Source: Clostridia bacterium BRH_c25 (GTDB taxonomy: Bacteria > Bacillota_A > Clostridia > Lutisporales > Lutisporaceae). From it: a stretch of 59,361 nucleotides of DNA. Of this stretch, positions 35,517-43,294 are shown piece after piece (the first letter of the stretch is position 1; the number at the start of each line of letters is the position of its first letter). Made by a program: the position numbers and the translations under genes. The notes below the pieces were generated by a model. The model made no database searches. It was not told where the DNA came from and saw only the letters and a list, made by a program, of their open reading frames with translations. The stretch is from positions 1 to 59,361 of the forward strand of contig LOES01000070.1 in assembly GCA_001515955.1 (NCBI GenBank). The letters are read 5' to 3'.

Positions 35517-36041
35517 ATGAAAAAAATAATAACAATGCTTTTAGTCGGTCTATTGGTTTTAAGCAGCTCTATGGCTGTTTTTGCAGAGGAGCCTGGGGAT
35601 ACTCTGACGGAAAACTTTCTTGAGGAAGAACAGCATGCAACAGCAAGCAGATTTGGAATGAGGGGATTAAAGGAATTTACAGAGGAAATACACCAAATTA
35701 ACACCTTAAGAATAGAAAGAAATCAGCTCAGGGCACAGGTAATTGAAAAGCAGGATCAATTGATTGACCTTTATATCAATGCAAGAGGAACTGGAAATAA
35801 GGAAGCTTTAGAGGCGGCAAAGGAAGAAAGACAACAAATAAAAGTAATAAATGATGAAATGAAGGTACTTTATGAACAAGCTGCAGTAACGAGAAAAGCA
35901 TTCAGAGAAGCGGTGAAAAGCAACGATATGGAAAAAGCCAATACAGAGATTGAAAAGCTTATAGGTATTCACAGTCACATCAATGGCAAAAAAGAAGAGA
36001 AAATTGAATTGCTGGATAATATTATCGATATACTTTCATAA
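35517..36041 (+). CDS. Secreted helical protein, Spy/CpxP-like
   Basis: A 174-aa protein with a signal peptide (cleavage likely after VFAEE-proximal AFA-type site, residue about 23). The mature part is almost entirely charged amphipathic helix (about residues 50-170) rich in E, K, Q and R, resembling Spy/CpxP chaperone-like helical hairpins. AAGGAGAG precedes the ATG. The two-component system that follows may sense envelope stress and control this gene, as CpxP/CpxRA do; this parallel is inference. Confidence 0.65.
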   Translation: MKKIITMLLVGLLVLSSSMAVFAEEPGDTLTENFLEEEQHATASRFGMRGLKEFTEEIHQINTLRIERNQLRAQVIEKQDQLIDLYINARGTGNKEALEAAKEERQQIKVINDEMKVLYEQAAVTRKAFREAVKSNDMEKANTEIEKLIGIHSHINGKKEEKIELLDNIIDILS

Positions 36042-36052
36042 CTCTTTACCTT

Positions 36053-36090
36053 ATAAGGCGGATACTTATTAACAGTTATCCGCCTTATTA
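36053..36090 (+). terminator. Terminator after the secreted helical protein gene
   Basis: TAAGGCGGATA pairs with TATCCGCCTTA, followed by TTATTTCT. Confidence 0.75.
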
Positions 36091-36166
36091 TTTCTAATAA
36101 CAAAGACAATGAAAATAGTCCATGGAAACGGATTAATGATATAATTGAAATACGGAGGTGAATCTC

Positions 36167-36844
36167 ATGAAACATATTTTTGTAGTAGATGATGAGCGAA
36201 ATATACGGGATTTAATTCGTAAATATCTGGAAAAGGAGGGTTTCTTGGTTACTGTTTTTGAAAATGCACAAAATGTAGTAAGTGAAATCAATCGCTTGAA
36301 GCCTGATTTACTGGTGCTGGATATAATGATGCCTGGCGGTGATGGTTTGGAATTGTGTAAAGAAATTCGAAAACGCATAGAGATTCCCATCGTGTTTGTA
36401 TCTGCCCGGGATGAGGAGCTTGATAGGATTTTGGGATTGGAGCTGGGTGCGGATGATTATCTCTCAAAGCCTTTTAGTCCTCGTGAATTGGTGGTTCGAA
36501 TAAAAAATATAATGAGAAGATTGGAAAAAAGCAGCCAGGTCAAAGCTGAGGCACTGATTGTAAAAGACATCAAGGTTGAGTGTAACAGAAGGTATATAGA
36601 AAAGGATGGTACAGAACTGAAGCTCACAACGAAGGAATATGACCTGCTGGAGTTTATGATCAGGAATAAATGCATGCCTTTCACAAGAGAACAGCTGCTG
36701 GAGAAGGTATGGGGATATGACTACCTTGGAGATATACGGGTAATTGATGATTTGGTCAAAAGGTTACGTAAGAAGCTGGCTGAGGTGGAGTCTGTCCTGG
36801 AGATCACAACTGTATGGGGATATGGGTATCGGATAGATGATTAA
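36167..36844 (+). CDS. OmpR/PhoB-family response regulator
   Basis: A 225-aa protein with a receiver domain. It has the acidic pair in VVDDERN, the phospho-acceptor Asp in LLVLDIMMPGGDG, the Thr/Ser switch in VFVSARDEE and Lys in YLSKPFSPREL. The winged-helix DNA-binding domain ends in VWGYGYRIDD. ACGGAGGTG (36153-36160) selects ATG 36167 over the GTG at 36158. It overlaps the kinase gene downstream and probably controls the adjacent secreted protein. Confidence 0.92.
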   Translation: MKHIFVVDDERNIRDLIRKYLEKEGFLVTVFENAQNVVSEINRLKPDLLVLDIMMPGGDGLELCKEIRKRIEIPIVFVSARDEELDRILGLELGADDYLSKPFSPRELVVRIKNIMRRLEKSSQVKAEALIVKDIKVECNRRYIEKDGTELKLTTKEYDLLEFMIRNKCMPFTREQLLEKVWGYDYLGDIRVIDDLVKRLRKKLAEVESVLEITTVWGYGYRIDD

Positions 36845-38183
36845 AATGAGGATTGGCAAAAAACTATTACTTACCTATTTCATCCTCCTATTTACTGTTT
36901 TCATTGTTACGGGTATCACCTTCAGGGTATTGCTTCAAAGATACCTGATCAGTGAAGCCAGGGTAGTATTGAGGACAGAAGCCCAGGCCATAGCCAGCAC
37001 TCTAGAGAAAATACCGATATTCGACGGAGAAATCAGACCGAATCTTTTAGCGAAACGAGAAATGCGTATTCGCGGGCAATTTATAGATTCAAAGGTAGTT
37101 GTTTTAAATAATAACAGGAAGGTCGTTTATAATAATTTAGAAGGAACTGATAGGAAAGTAATGCAGGCCCTCGTCGATAACAATAAATTAATAGCCAGAG
37201 AATACGTTACAGAGCAGGTACCTATCCTCTCGAAAAAAGGTGAGGTAAAAGGGCACGTTTTTCTATTTACTAAGATACATGATCTCAATAGGATTAACAG
37301 GTTAATGAATAGAACCCAGATTCTTAGCTTGATTATGGGTGGAGCTATTGCTGTGATTTTAGGCATGATTTTTCTAAGAGGACTGACCAAACCCATTCGA
37401 AAGTTAGAGCATTATATGACCAATTTTTCTTTCAAGGATAACCAACAAGAACTGAAAATTGAAACCGGTGATGAAATAGAGGAACTGGCAGAGTGCTTTT
37501 CAGCCATGGTTCATAAGTTAAAAAGGTATGATGTGCAGCAAAAGACATTCCTTCAGAATACTTCCCATGAATTGAAAACTCCTTTAATGTCAATACAGGG
37601 TTATGCAGAAGCCATTAAAGATGGGATTGTTGAGGGAAAGGAAGTTCAGGAAAGCCTAGATGTTATTATTGATGAAAGTAAGCGGTTGAAGACAATTGTA
37701 GATGAAATGATTTATCTGGCTAAATTGGATAATGTGGAAGAGACGTTTTATTTTGAAACAGTTAGCCTCCGGGAAATTATTAATCAGAGCGTGAAAAGTG
37801 TTAAAGCTCTGGCTGATGCAGCAGGTATAGACCTTAAAGTAGAAGGAGATTGCTCCTGTGAAGGATATTTTGATAAAGAAAAGCTAACGAGAGCTGTCAT
37901 TAATATACTCAGCAATGGGATACGATATGCTGAGGAAGAAATTACAATGAACTGGAAAGCTCATGATAATCATATTGAAATTATTATAATGGATGATGGA
38001 AAGGGCTTTCAAAACGGGGAAGAAAATAAAGTATTTGAACGATTCTATAAAGGTGAAAAAGGTGGAACTGGTATAGGTTTAGCCATTACTAAGGCTATAG
38101 TGACTGGTCACAATGGCCGGATCGAAGCCTATAATGCTTTACCCAATGGGGCTGCTTTTAAGATTATACTCCCCAGGATGTAA
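36837..38183 (+). CDS. Membrane sensor histidine kinase
   Basis: A 448-aa kinase with two TM helices (about residues 8-30 and 160-180) flanking an extracytoplasmic sensor. It has a HAMP linker, a HisKA domain with phospho-acceptor His in NTSHELKTPL, and an HATPase_c domain with N box (NILSNGIRYA), G1 (DDGKGF) and G2 (GTGIGLAI). Its start overlaps the response regulator stop. It is the partner of that regulator. Confidence 0.92.
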   Translation: MIKMRIGKKLLLTYFILLFTVFIVTGITFRVLLQRYLISEARVVLRTEAQAIASTLEKIPIFDGEIRPNLLAKREMRIRGQFIDSKVVVLNNNRKVVYNNLEGTDRKVMQALVDNNKLIAREYVTEQVPILSKKGEVKGHVFLFTKIHDLNRINRLMNRTQILSLIMGGAIAVILGMIFLRGLTKPIRKLEHYMTNFSFKDNQQELKIETGDEIEELAECFSAMVHKLKRYDVQQKTFLQNTSHELKTPLMSIQGYAEAIKDGIVEGKEVQESLDVIIDESKRLKTIVDEMIYLAKLDNVEETFYFETVSLREIINQSVKSVKALADAAGIDLKVEGDCSCEGYFDKEKLTRAVINILSNGIRYAEEEITMNWKAHDNHIEIIIMDDGKGFQNGEENKVFERFYKGEKGGTGIGLAITKAIVTGHNGRIEAYNALPNGAAFKIILPRM

Positions 38184-38195
38184 AAGAAAAAATAT

Positions 38196-38233
38196 GCCGA
38201 TCAAGGTAGAAATGCACTTTGATCGGCTTTTTT
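38196..38233 (+). terminator. Terminator after the histidine kinase
   Basis: GCCGATCAAGGT pairs with ACTTTGATCGGC, followed by a T-run. Confidence 0.85.
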
Positions 38234-38303
38234 AAATTAAAAAGCAAGAGGAGCTGATAGTATCAACAGTATAAATTGGGGGATATTACTCTAGTGCTAC
38301 GTA

Positions 38304-38352
38304 TTGACATCGAGTGTTAGAAGAACTATAATAGATTTAGTAAATTACTAAA
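38304..38352 (+). promoter_or_regulatory. Consensus promoter followed by a palindromic operator
   Basis: Perfect TTGACA (38304-38309), a 17-base spacer and perfect TATAAT (38327-38332) are followed by the palindrome TTTAGTAA-A-TTACTAAA (38336-38352) and a further half-repeat, ACTAAATTACTAAAT. This indicates tight repression of an otherwise strong promoter. The repressor is not identified. Confidence 0.75.
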
Positions 38353-38417
38353 CTAATAAATCACTAAATTACTAAATAAATAATTTGGGAATTATAAATT
38401 TATAGGAGGTAAAAACA

Positions 38418-38897
38418 ATGAAAATACCAACGACTTTAAAGCATAAGCCGGTTATTGTATCTGACAACTATGAAAATGTTGACGGCAGATATGCTTATAA
38501 TACTGATGCAAAGGGCCTTTCCTTGGGGTTGGCTCAATGGAATGACCGGGGCAAGGTGGATATTTCAGCCAAGGTGTGGAGGCACACAGGTGAAAAATGG
38601 TCCAGGCAGTCTGAGGAATTGCCGCTTCACCGTGTGCTTGATCTGGCAATTCTTGTTTGCAGGGCAAAGCTTCATTTCAGAGAGGCTTACAGGCATGAGA
38701 AATTGTATGATGCGGAAAACCCGGTTATTGACAGAGTGGGATTACAGGGTGATGCAATGACAGTGGCCGTATGTACCGACAATGAAAAGCTTGATGAGGA
38801 TATTAGACTGTTCAGTCAGGCTCTCAGTAATGATGATGAGCTTATTGGCGAGCGTTTGAGCACCTTATCAAGGATATTGAAAGAGATGGGATATTAA
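38418..38897 (+). CDS. Conserved small protein, probably DUF6530 family
   Basis: A 159-aa soluble protein without signal or TM segments. LSLGLAQWNDRGKVDISAKVWRHTGEKWSRQSEELP is a distinctive conserved-looking stretch that I associate with DUF6530. The function is unknown. GGAGG precedes the ATG. The strong, operator-controlled promoter upstream suggests inducible expression. Confidence 0.6.
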   Translation: MKIPTTLKHKPVIVSDNYENVDGRYAYNTDAKGLSLGLAQWNDRGKVDISAKVWRHTGEKWSRQSEELPLHRVLDLAILVCRAKLHFREAYRHEKLYDAENPVIDRVGLQGDAMTVAVCTDNEKLDEDIRLFSQALSNDDELIGERLSTLSRILKEMGY

Positions 38898-38945
38898 CAG
38901 TATATATTGGATTGTAGATAAAGAGGTAAAAAAAGAAGGTGATAT

Positions 38946-39305
38946 ATGATGGATAGAAAAAAGGAATTAAAACAGCAGTATAAACAAATGAAACCCCAGA
39001 TGGGAATATTTATAATCCGTTCAAAAGTCAATAATAAGTGTTACATTCAAGCTACCCAGGATTTAAGAGGCGTGATGAATGGAGCCGAAGTCAGACTTGG
39101 AGCAGGTATGCATCCTAACAAGGAGCTGCAAAAGGAATGGAAGGAATTTGGTTCGGGGAATTTTACGATTGAAATTCTCGAGAATCTTGAATATGACAAG
39201 GACGAATCGAAAACCGATTATACAGAAGACTTGGCTTTACTGCAAATGATCTGGGAGGAAAAACTGGTTAAGAAAAATATGGAGCTTTACAGAAAAAACC
39301 TCTAA
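38946..39305 (+). CDS. GIY-YIG-like nuclease-family small protein
   Basis: A 119-aa protein. The segment MGIFIIRSKVNNKCYIQATQDL resembles a degenerate GIY-YIG start, and FGSGNFTIEILENL followed by LLQMIWEEKL fits the rest of that fold in short Firmicute proteins. The canonical GIY and YIG tripeptides are altered, so nuclease activity is uncertain. ATGATG at 38946 follows GAAGGTGA. It may be co-transcribed with the preceding gene. Confidence 0.55.
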   Translation: MMDRKKELKQQYKQMKPQMGIFIIRSKVNNKCYIQATQDLRGVMNGAEVRLGAGMHPNKELQKEWKEFGSGNFTIEILENLEYDKDESKTDYTEDLALLQMIWEEKLVKKNMELYRKNL

Positions 39306-39367
39306 TGAAACATTATCATAAATAAGATGTGGGAAAGGAATTTGAAGTGGGTGTCATGAAGAGGCAA

Positions 39368-39397
39368 TTGCTTTGATAATAAGAAAAATGGTATAAT
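39368..39397 (+). promoter_or_regulatory. Promoter of the 59-residue winged-helix gene
   Basis: TTGCTT (39368-39373), an 18-base spacer and TATAAT (39392-39397) lie 34 bases before the ATG. Confidence 0.6.
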
Positions 39398-39431
39398 AAT
39401 AACACTTTAAATCAAAAAAGGAGGATAAAAA

Positions 39432-39611
39432 ATGGATAATTACGAGGTAATAATGGACTTTTTCAGCAAGGCCGAAAAGCCGGTCAGCGCAGGACAAATC
39501 GCAACTGCAACCGGTATAGACAGGAAAGAGGTCGACAAAGTAATGAAAATGCTTAAAAAAGAGGAAAAAATAGTTTCTCCGAAAGTTTGTTTTTGGGAAA
39601 TCAAAAAATAG
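39432..39611 (+). CDS. 59-residue winged-helix-like protein
   Basis: This small gene has AAGGAGG before ATG 39432 and TAG at 39609-39611. The product (MDNYEVIMDFFSKAEKP, then SAGQIATATGIDRKEVDKVM and MLKKEEKIVSP) has the helix-turn-helix-wing rhythm of short MarR/ArsR-like DNA-binding folds and ends VCFWEIKK. A strong terminator follows. Its promoter, ribosome site and terminator mark it as a true single-gene unit; the function is probably regulatory. Confidence 0.75.
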   Translation: MDNYEVIMDFFSKAEKPVSAGQIATATGIDRKEVDKVMKMLKKEEKIVSPKVCFWEIKK

Positions 39612-39620
39612 TAATAGAGC

Positions 39621-39662
39621 AAATGAACTGCAGCCATATGGCTGCAGTTCATTTGTTTTTTT
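39621..39662 (+). terminator. Strong terminator after the winged-helix gene
   Basis: A perfect 15-bp stem (AAATGAACTGCAGCC with its complement) and ATAT loop are followed by G and a T-run. Confidence 0.9.
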
Positions 39663-39683
39663 AGCGGTTTTCGAAGTTTATAG

Positions 39684-39725
39684 TTGACAGTGAATTAGAA
39701 ATTTTATATAATGAGTATAAACTCA
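39684..39725 (+). promoter_or_regulatory. Promoter and operator of a TetR gene
   Basis: TTGACA (39684-39689), a 17-base spacer and TATAAT (39707-39712) are followed immediately by the palindrome TGAGTATAAACTCA (39712-39725) and another TGAGT. This is probably a TetR autoregulatory site. Confidence 0.75.
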
Positions 39726-39742
39726 ATGAGTAAGGAGTCAAA

Positions 39743-40336
39743 ATGATGCCGGATACACAAAGACGAAAGCAAAAGCTTCAAACAAGGGAGCATCTTATCG
39801 AAGTGGCATTGTATCAACTTGCAAAAGGCGGTTTAGTGGCTACGCGTACTTCGGATATTGCAAATGCGGCAAAAGTAGCCCATGGGACTATATTTGCGCA
39901 TTTTCCAACACGTGAGATTCTTTTAGATGCAGTAATTGATGAGTTTGGTATGCGTATTACCAAGCGGCTTCATGAGCTGGTCAGCAGTAATTGCGGGATG
40001 AAGGAGCTTCTTGAGGCCCATCTGAGAGGCATTGGTGAATATGAGGCTTTTTATACCAGATTGGTTTCAGAAGGGCATTTGCTTCATGAAAGTGCCCGCA
40101 ATTCTTTGATCATGATACAGTCGGCTATTTCTTTTCACCTGATTCAAGCAGCCGAAGGTGAAATGGAAGCCTGTAAAATACGTAGAATGCCTGTTAATTT
40201 GTTATTTAATACCTGGATCGGATTGATCCATTATTATCTCATCAATGGAGATTTGTTTGCACCTGATGGTTCAGTGCTGGAAAGATATAGCGGACAGCTG
40301 GTGGAGCATTATATGAATCTGATCAGAAAAGATTGA
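39743..40336 (+). CDS. TetR-family transcriptional regulator
   Basis: A 197-aa regulator with an N-terminal HTH: LIEVALYQLAKGGLVATRTSDIANAAKVAHGTIFAHFPTRE, residues about 18-58. AAGGAG lies before ATGATG (39743). A perfect promoter with an overlapping palindrome precedes it. The downstream zinc-ribbon and TfoX-like genes are close and may be co-transcribed. The ligand is unknown. Confidence 0.85.
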   Translation: MMPDTQRRKQKLQTREHLIEVALYQLAKGGLVATRTSDIANAAKVAHGTIFAHFPTREILLDAVIDEFGMRITKRLHELVSSNCGMKELLEAHLRGIGEYEAFYTRLVSEGHLLHESARNSLIMIQSAISFHLIQAAEGEMEACKIRRMPVNLLFNTWIGLIHYYLINGDLFAPDGSVLERYSGQLVEHYMNLIRKD

Positions 40337-40354
40337 AGAAAGGGGTTGTTTGGG

Positions 40355-40591
40355 ATGAAGATGTGTATAGCTTGTGGAATGCCAATGAAAACTCAGAAGG
40401 ATTTTGCTATGGGTGATGAGAAAAGAGATTATTGCATTTACTGCGCAAGGCCTGATGGTACAATGCAGTCCTATGAGGAAAAGCTGGAGTCTATGACCGG
40501 ATTTATTGTAAAGACTCAAGGCTTGGATGAAAAAGCGGCACAGAACGCAGCAAAGGGAATGCTGGCTAAGCTTCCGGCATGGAAGGTTTGA
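40355..40591 (+). CDS. Small zinc-ribbon protein
   Basis: A 78-aa protein. The N-terminus MKMCIACGMPM and DYCIYCARPDG give two CxxC pairs that would bind one zinc (putative zinc-ribbon domain), followed by a helical tail (SYEEKLESMTGFIVKTQGLD). AAAGGGG upstream suits ATG 40355. The TfoX-like gene starts 8 bases after its stop. The function is unknown, perhaps nucleic-acid or protein binding. Confidence 0.7.
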   Translation: MKMCIACGMPMKTQKDFAMGDEKRDYCIYCARPDGTMQSYEEKLESMTGFIVKTQGLDEKAAQNAAKGMLAKLPAWKV

Positions 40592-40598
40592 TTATACT

Positions 40599-40868
40599 AT
40601 GGTAAGGCTTAGTGGACTGCCCAATATAGGCAGTATAATGGAAAAACGCCTTATGGACGTTGGGATTAATGATGTTGAAGTATTAGTGAAAGCTGGAAGT
40701 AAAGAAGCGTTTATTAGGCTGTATTTACACGAAGGGGATACCTGACTAAGTGCGCTATGTGGCCTGGAAGGCGCAATTCAAGGTATAAGATGGCACTATT
40801 TGAGTAATGAAATAAAAGAAGATTTGAAAAAGTTTTTTGACTCTATTGTAAATAAGTGCGGGGCATGA
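40599..40868 (+). CDS. TfoX C-terminal-domain protein with in-frame UGA at the conserved Cys
   Basis: ATG 40599 opens a TfoX C-terminal-like domain: LSGLPNIGSIMEKRLMDVGI, KAGSKEAFIRLYLHEGDT, then TGA (40743-40745). The same frame continues without damage: LSALCGLEGAIQGIRWHYLS, then NEIKEDLKKFFDSIV, to a second TGA at 40866-40868 inside a terminator stem. In the family as I know it, the position of the first TGA is a conserved Cys before the LeGAIqGirWH stretch. The gene is therefore either a selenoprotein (89 residues with Sec49), a readthrough gene, or a fresh nonsense pseudogene. A hairpin with UGGAA loop (40765-40769) lies 19 bases after the UGA. Confidence 0.7.
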
Positions 40869-40895
40869 CGTTTAGTCGTACCCCGCACTTTATTA
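40854..40895 (+). terminator. Terminator overlapping the end of the TfoX-like frame
   Basis: AAGTGCGGGG (40854-40863) pairs with CCCCGCACTT (40881-40890), followed by TATTATT. Confidence 0.8.
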
Positions 40896-40922
40896 TTCAT
40901 ATTGTCTATTGTAAATATAAGA

Positions 40923-40951
40923 TATATTATATATAATGTATATATAATATA
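40923..40951. promoter_or_regulatory. Long palindromic operator before marR
   Basis: TATATTATATATA and TATATATAATATA are exact reverse complements separated by ATG. The site overlaps the AT-rich -10 region, 17 bases before the marR start. Confidence 0.65.
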
Positions 40952-40968
40952 CTTTATGGAGGATTATC

Positions 40969-41421
40969 ATGGAGGTAACTGAGTTCAAGAATATAGTCTG
41001 GGATTATACAAGGAAAATTGCAGAAAGTATGAATTGCATATTCAGTCCTGTAAGTGATAATCATGGGCTGACAATGATGCAGACCAGAATTCTCATGGAA
41101 TTACATCAGAATGGAACTCATACAATAGGGAGCCTGGCAGATAGTACCTGTGTTGCTGGAGCCAATGTTTCTGCCATGTGCAAGAAGCTTGAAGGTCAGG
41201 GCCTATTGGAACGTGCAAGAAACCGGGAGGATGAGAGAGTGGTCCGGGTGGTGCTCACAAAGCTGGGTAAAGAGACTGTGACCGAGATAGACAGATTGTG
41301 TAATGACAAGATCAAACAGCATTTAATAAATGAGAAAGAAGAGACCTTTGAGGATATTATACTGGGATTACAGAAGTTAAATGAGTTATTGCAAAGAATA
41401 AACTGTGTTGAAAAAAAATAA
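40969..41421 (+). CDS. MarR-family transcriptional regulator
   Basis: A 150-aa winged-helix regulator: LTMMQTRILMELHQNGTHTIGSLADST, recognition segment GANVSAMCKKLEGQGLLER and wing DERVVRVVLTKLG. TGGAGG precedes the ATG. A perfect 13+13 palindrome overlaps its promoter. It lies 30 bases upstream of an ftsH gene with no terminator between, so it may control that protease and the cardiolipin synthase. Cys residues in the HTH (STC, MCKK) might make it redox-sensitive, which is speculative. Confidence 0.88.
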   Translation: MEVTEFKNIVWDYTRKIAESMNCIFSPVSDNHGLTMMQTRILMELHQNGTHTIGSLADSTCVAGANVSAMCKKLEGQGLLERARNREDERVVRVVLTKLGKETVTEIDRLCNDKIKQHLINEKEETFEDIILGLQKLNELLQRINCVEKK

Positions 41422-41451
41422 ATTCAAATTTGATAAACGGAGAGAATTAAT

Positions 41452-43266
41452 ATGAAGGAAGAAAAGAACCCTAAAAAGCCAATTATATATTTTTATGTTG
41501 TTACATTGATTATTGTACTGATGTTAAATGCCTTTGTCTTTCCAGCCATGTTGAAGCAGCAGATCACACAGGTAGACTATGGCACATTTCTGACACAAAT
41601 TGAAAAGGGCAAAGTAAAAGCTGTTGAAATACAAGAAAACCAAATCGCATTTACTGAGCTTGATGAAACAGGCAGTGAGAACATATTTGTGACAGGCCGT
41701 GTGGATGATCCCGAGCTTGTCAATCGCCTGCATTCTGCCCAGGTTAAGTTTTCCAAGGTTATACCAAAAGAAAATTCACCTTTACTGAATTTTATTTTGT
41801 CATGGATACTTCCAATTATTATCTTTATAGGAATCGGACAGTTATTGACGAACTCCATGCAGAAAAGAATGGGCGGAAACGCTATGACCTTTGGGAAGAG
41901 CAACGCCAAAGTATATGTCGAAGCGCAGACCGGCAAAACCTTTTCGGATGTGGCAGGGCAGGATGAAGCAAAGGAAGCTTTAACTGAAATAGTGGATTTT
42001 ATGCATAATCCGGCGAAATACAAGGAGATTGGGGCAATCATGCCAAAGGGTGCACTGCTTGTAGGACCTCCCGGTACTGGTAAAACACTTCTTGCAAAGG
42101 CTGTGGCAGGGGAATCAAAGGTGCCGTTTTTCTCAATTTCAGGTTCTGAGTTTGTAGAGATGTTTGTGGGCATGGGCGCGGCAAGAGTGCGTGATCTTTT
42201 TAAACAAGCCCAGGCAAAGGCCCCATGTATCGTATTTATAGATGAAATTGATACTATTGGTAAGAAACGTGATAACGGAGGGATTGGCGGTAATGATGAG
42301 AGGGAGCAGACATTAAATCAATTATTGACTGAAATGGATGGTTTTAATGGAGAAAAGGGCGTAGTAATCCTTGCAGCGACAAATAGACCCGATTCTCTTG
42401 ACAAGGCTTTGCTCCGCCCCGGAAGGTTTGACCGCCGTATTCCTGTAGAGTTGCCGGATCTTGCAGGACGTGAGGCTATTTTAAAGGTACATTCAAAGAA
42501 AATAAAGCTGGGCAAGGATATAGATTTTAATGAAATAGCAAGAGCAACCTCAGGTGCATCAGGTGCTGAGCTTGCGAATATAATAAATGAGGGGGCCTTG
42601 AGAGCGGTAAAGTGTGGACGCAAATATGTGGAGCAGATTGATCTCGAGGAAGCTGTGGAGGTTGTAATTGCAGGGTATCAGAAAAAAGGTGCAGTTATAT
42701 CTCCAAAAGAAAAGCAAATTATTGCTTACCATGAAATAGGCCATGCCATTGTTGCTGCAAAGCAGACTGAATCTGCACCGGTGCACAAGATTACAATAAT
42801 ACCCCGTACTTCGGGAGCATTAGGCTATACCATGCAGGTATCGGAAAGTGAAAATGTGTTGATGACGAAGGAAGAGGCACTTAATAAAATCGCTACCTTT
42901 ACCGGTGGCCGTGCTGCAGAGGAGCTGGTTTTCGGGACCTATACCTCAGGTGCAGCCAATGATATTGAACAGGCTACAAAAATTGCAAGGGCTATGGTAA
43001 CCCGTCTGGGTATGAGCAAGGCCTTTGACATGATGGCCCTGGAGACATTGTCCAATCCATATCTCGGAGGAGATCCTTCCGCGACCTGTTCTTCGGAAAC
43101 AGCAGCGAAGATTGACGGAGAAGTATTAGCTATTATTAAGAATGCCCATGAAAGAGCAATTAATATATTGAAAGATAATATGGATAAGCTTCACTTGTTA
43201 TCCTCACATCTTTTGGAAAAGGAAACTGTAACCGGCGATGAATTTATGAGAATATTGGCAAGCTGA
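41452..43266 (+). CDS. ftsH: ATP-dependent zinc metalloprotease FtsH
   Basis: A membrane-anchored AAA+ protease of 604 aa. TM helices lie at about 10-32 and 112-133. Walker A GPPGTGKT is at 205-212, Walker [10 protein letters not shown] follows, and the SRH is [21 protein letters not shown]. The zinc site is HEIGH (427-431) with a later acidic ligand. The usual HEAGH reads HEIGH here. It degrades membrane and regulatory proteins. Its setting behind a MarR gene, not beside tilS/hpt as usual in Firmicutes, suggests it is an accessory, inducible paralogue. Confidence 0.92.
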   Translation: MKEEKNPKKPIIYFYVVTLIIVLMLNAFVFPAMLKQQITQVDYGTFLTQIEKGKVKAVEIQENQIAFTELDETGSENIFVTGRVDDPELVNRLHSAQVKFSKVIPKENSPLLNFILSWILPIIIFIGIGQLLTNSMQKRMGGNAMTFGKSNAKVYVEAQTGKTFSDVAGQDEAKEALTEIVDFMHNPAKYKEIGAIMPKGALLVGPPGTGKTLLAKAVAGESKVPFFSISGSEFVEMFVGMGAARVRDLFKQAQAKAPCIVFIDEIDTIGKKRDNGGIGGNDEREQTLNQLLTEMDGFNGEKGVVILAATNRPDSLDKALLRPGRFDRRIPVELPDLAGREAILKVHSKKIKLGKDIDFNEIARATSGASGAELANIINEGALRAVKCGRKYVEQIDLEEAVEVVIAGYQKKGAVISPKEKQIIAYHEIGHAIVAAKQTESAPVHKITIIPRTSGALGYTMQVSESENVLMTKEEALNKIATFTGGRAAEELVFGTYTSGAANDIEQATKIARAMVTRLGMSKAFDMMALETLSNPYLGGDPSATCSSETAAKIDGEVLAIIKNAHERAINILKDNMDKLHLLSSHLLEKETVTGDEFMRILAS

Positions 43267-43294
43267 CAAAACTAACAGCATGCGAGAGGTGTTT

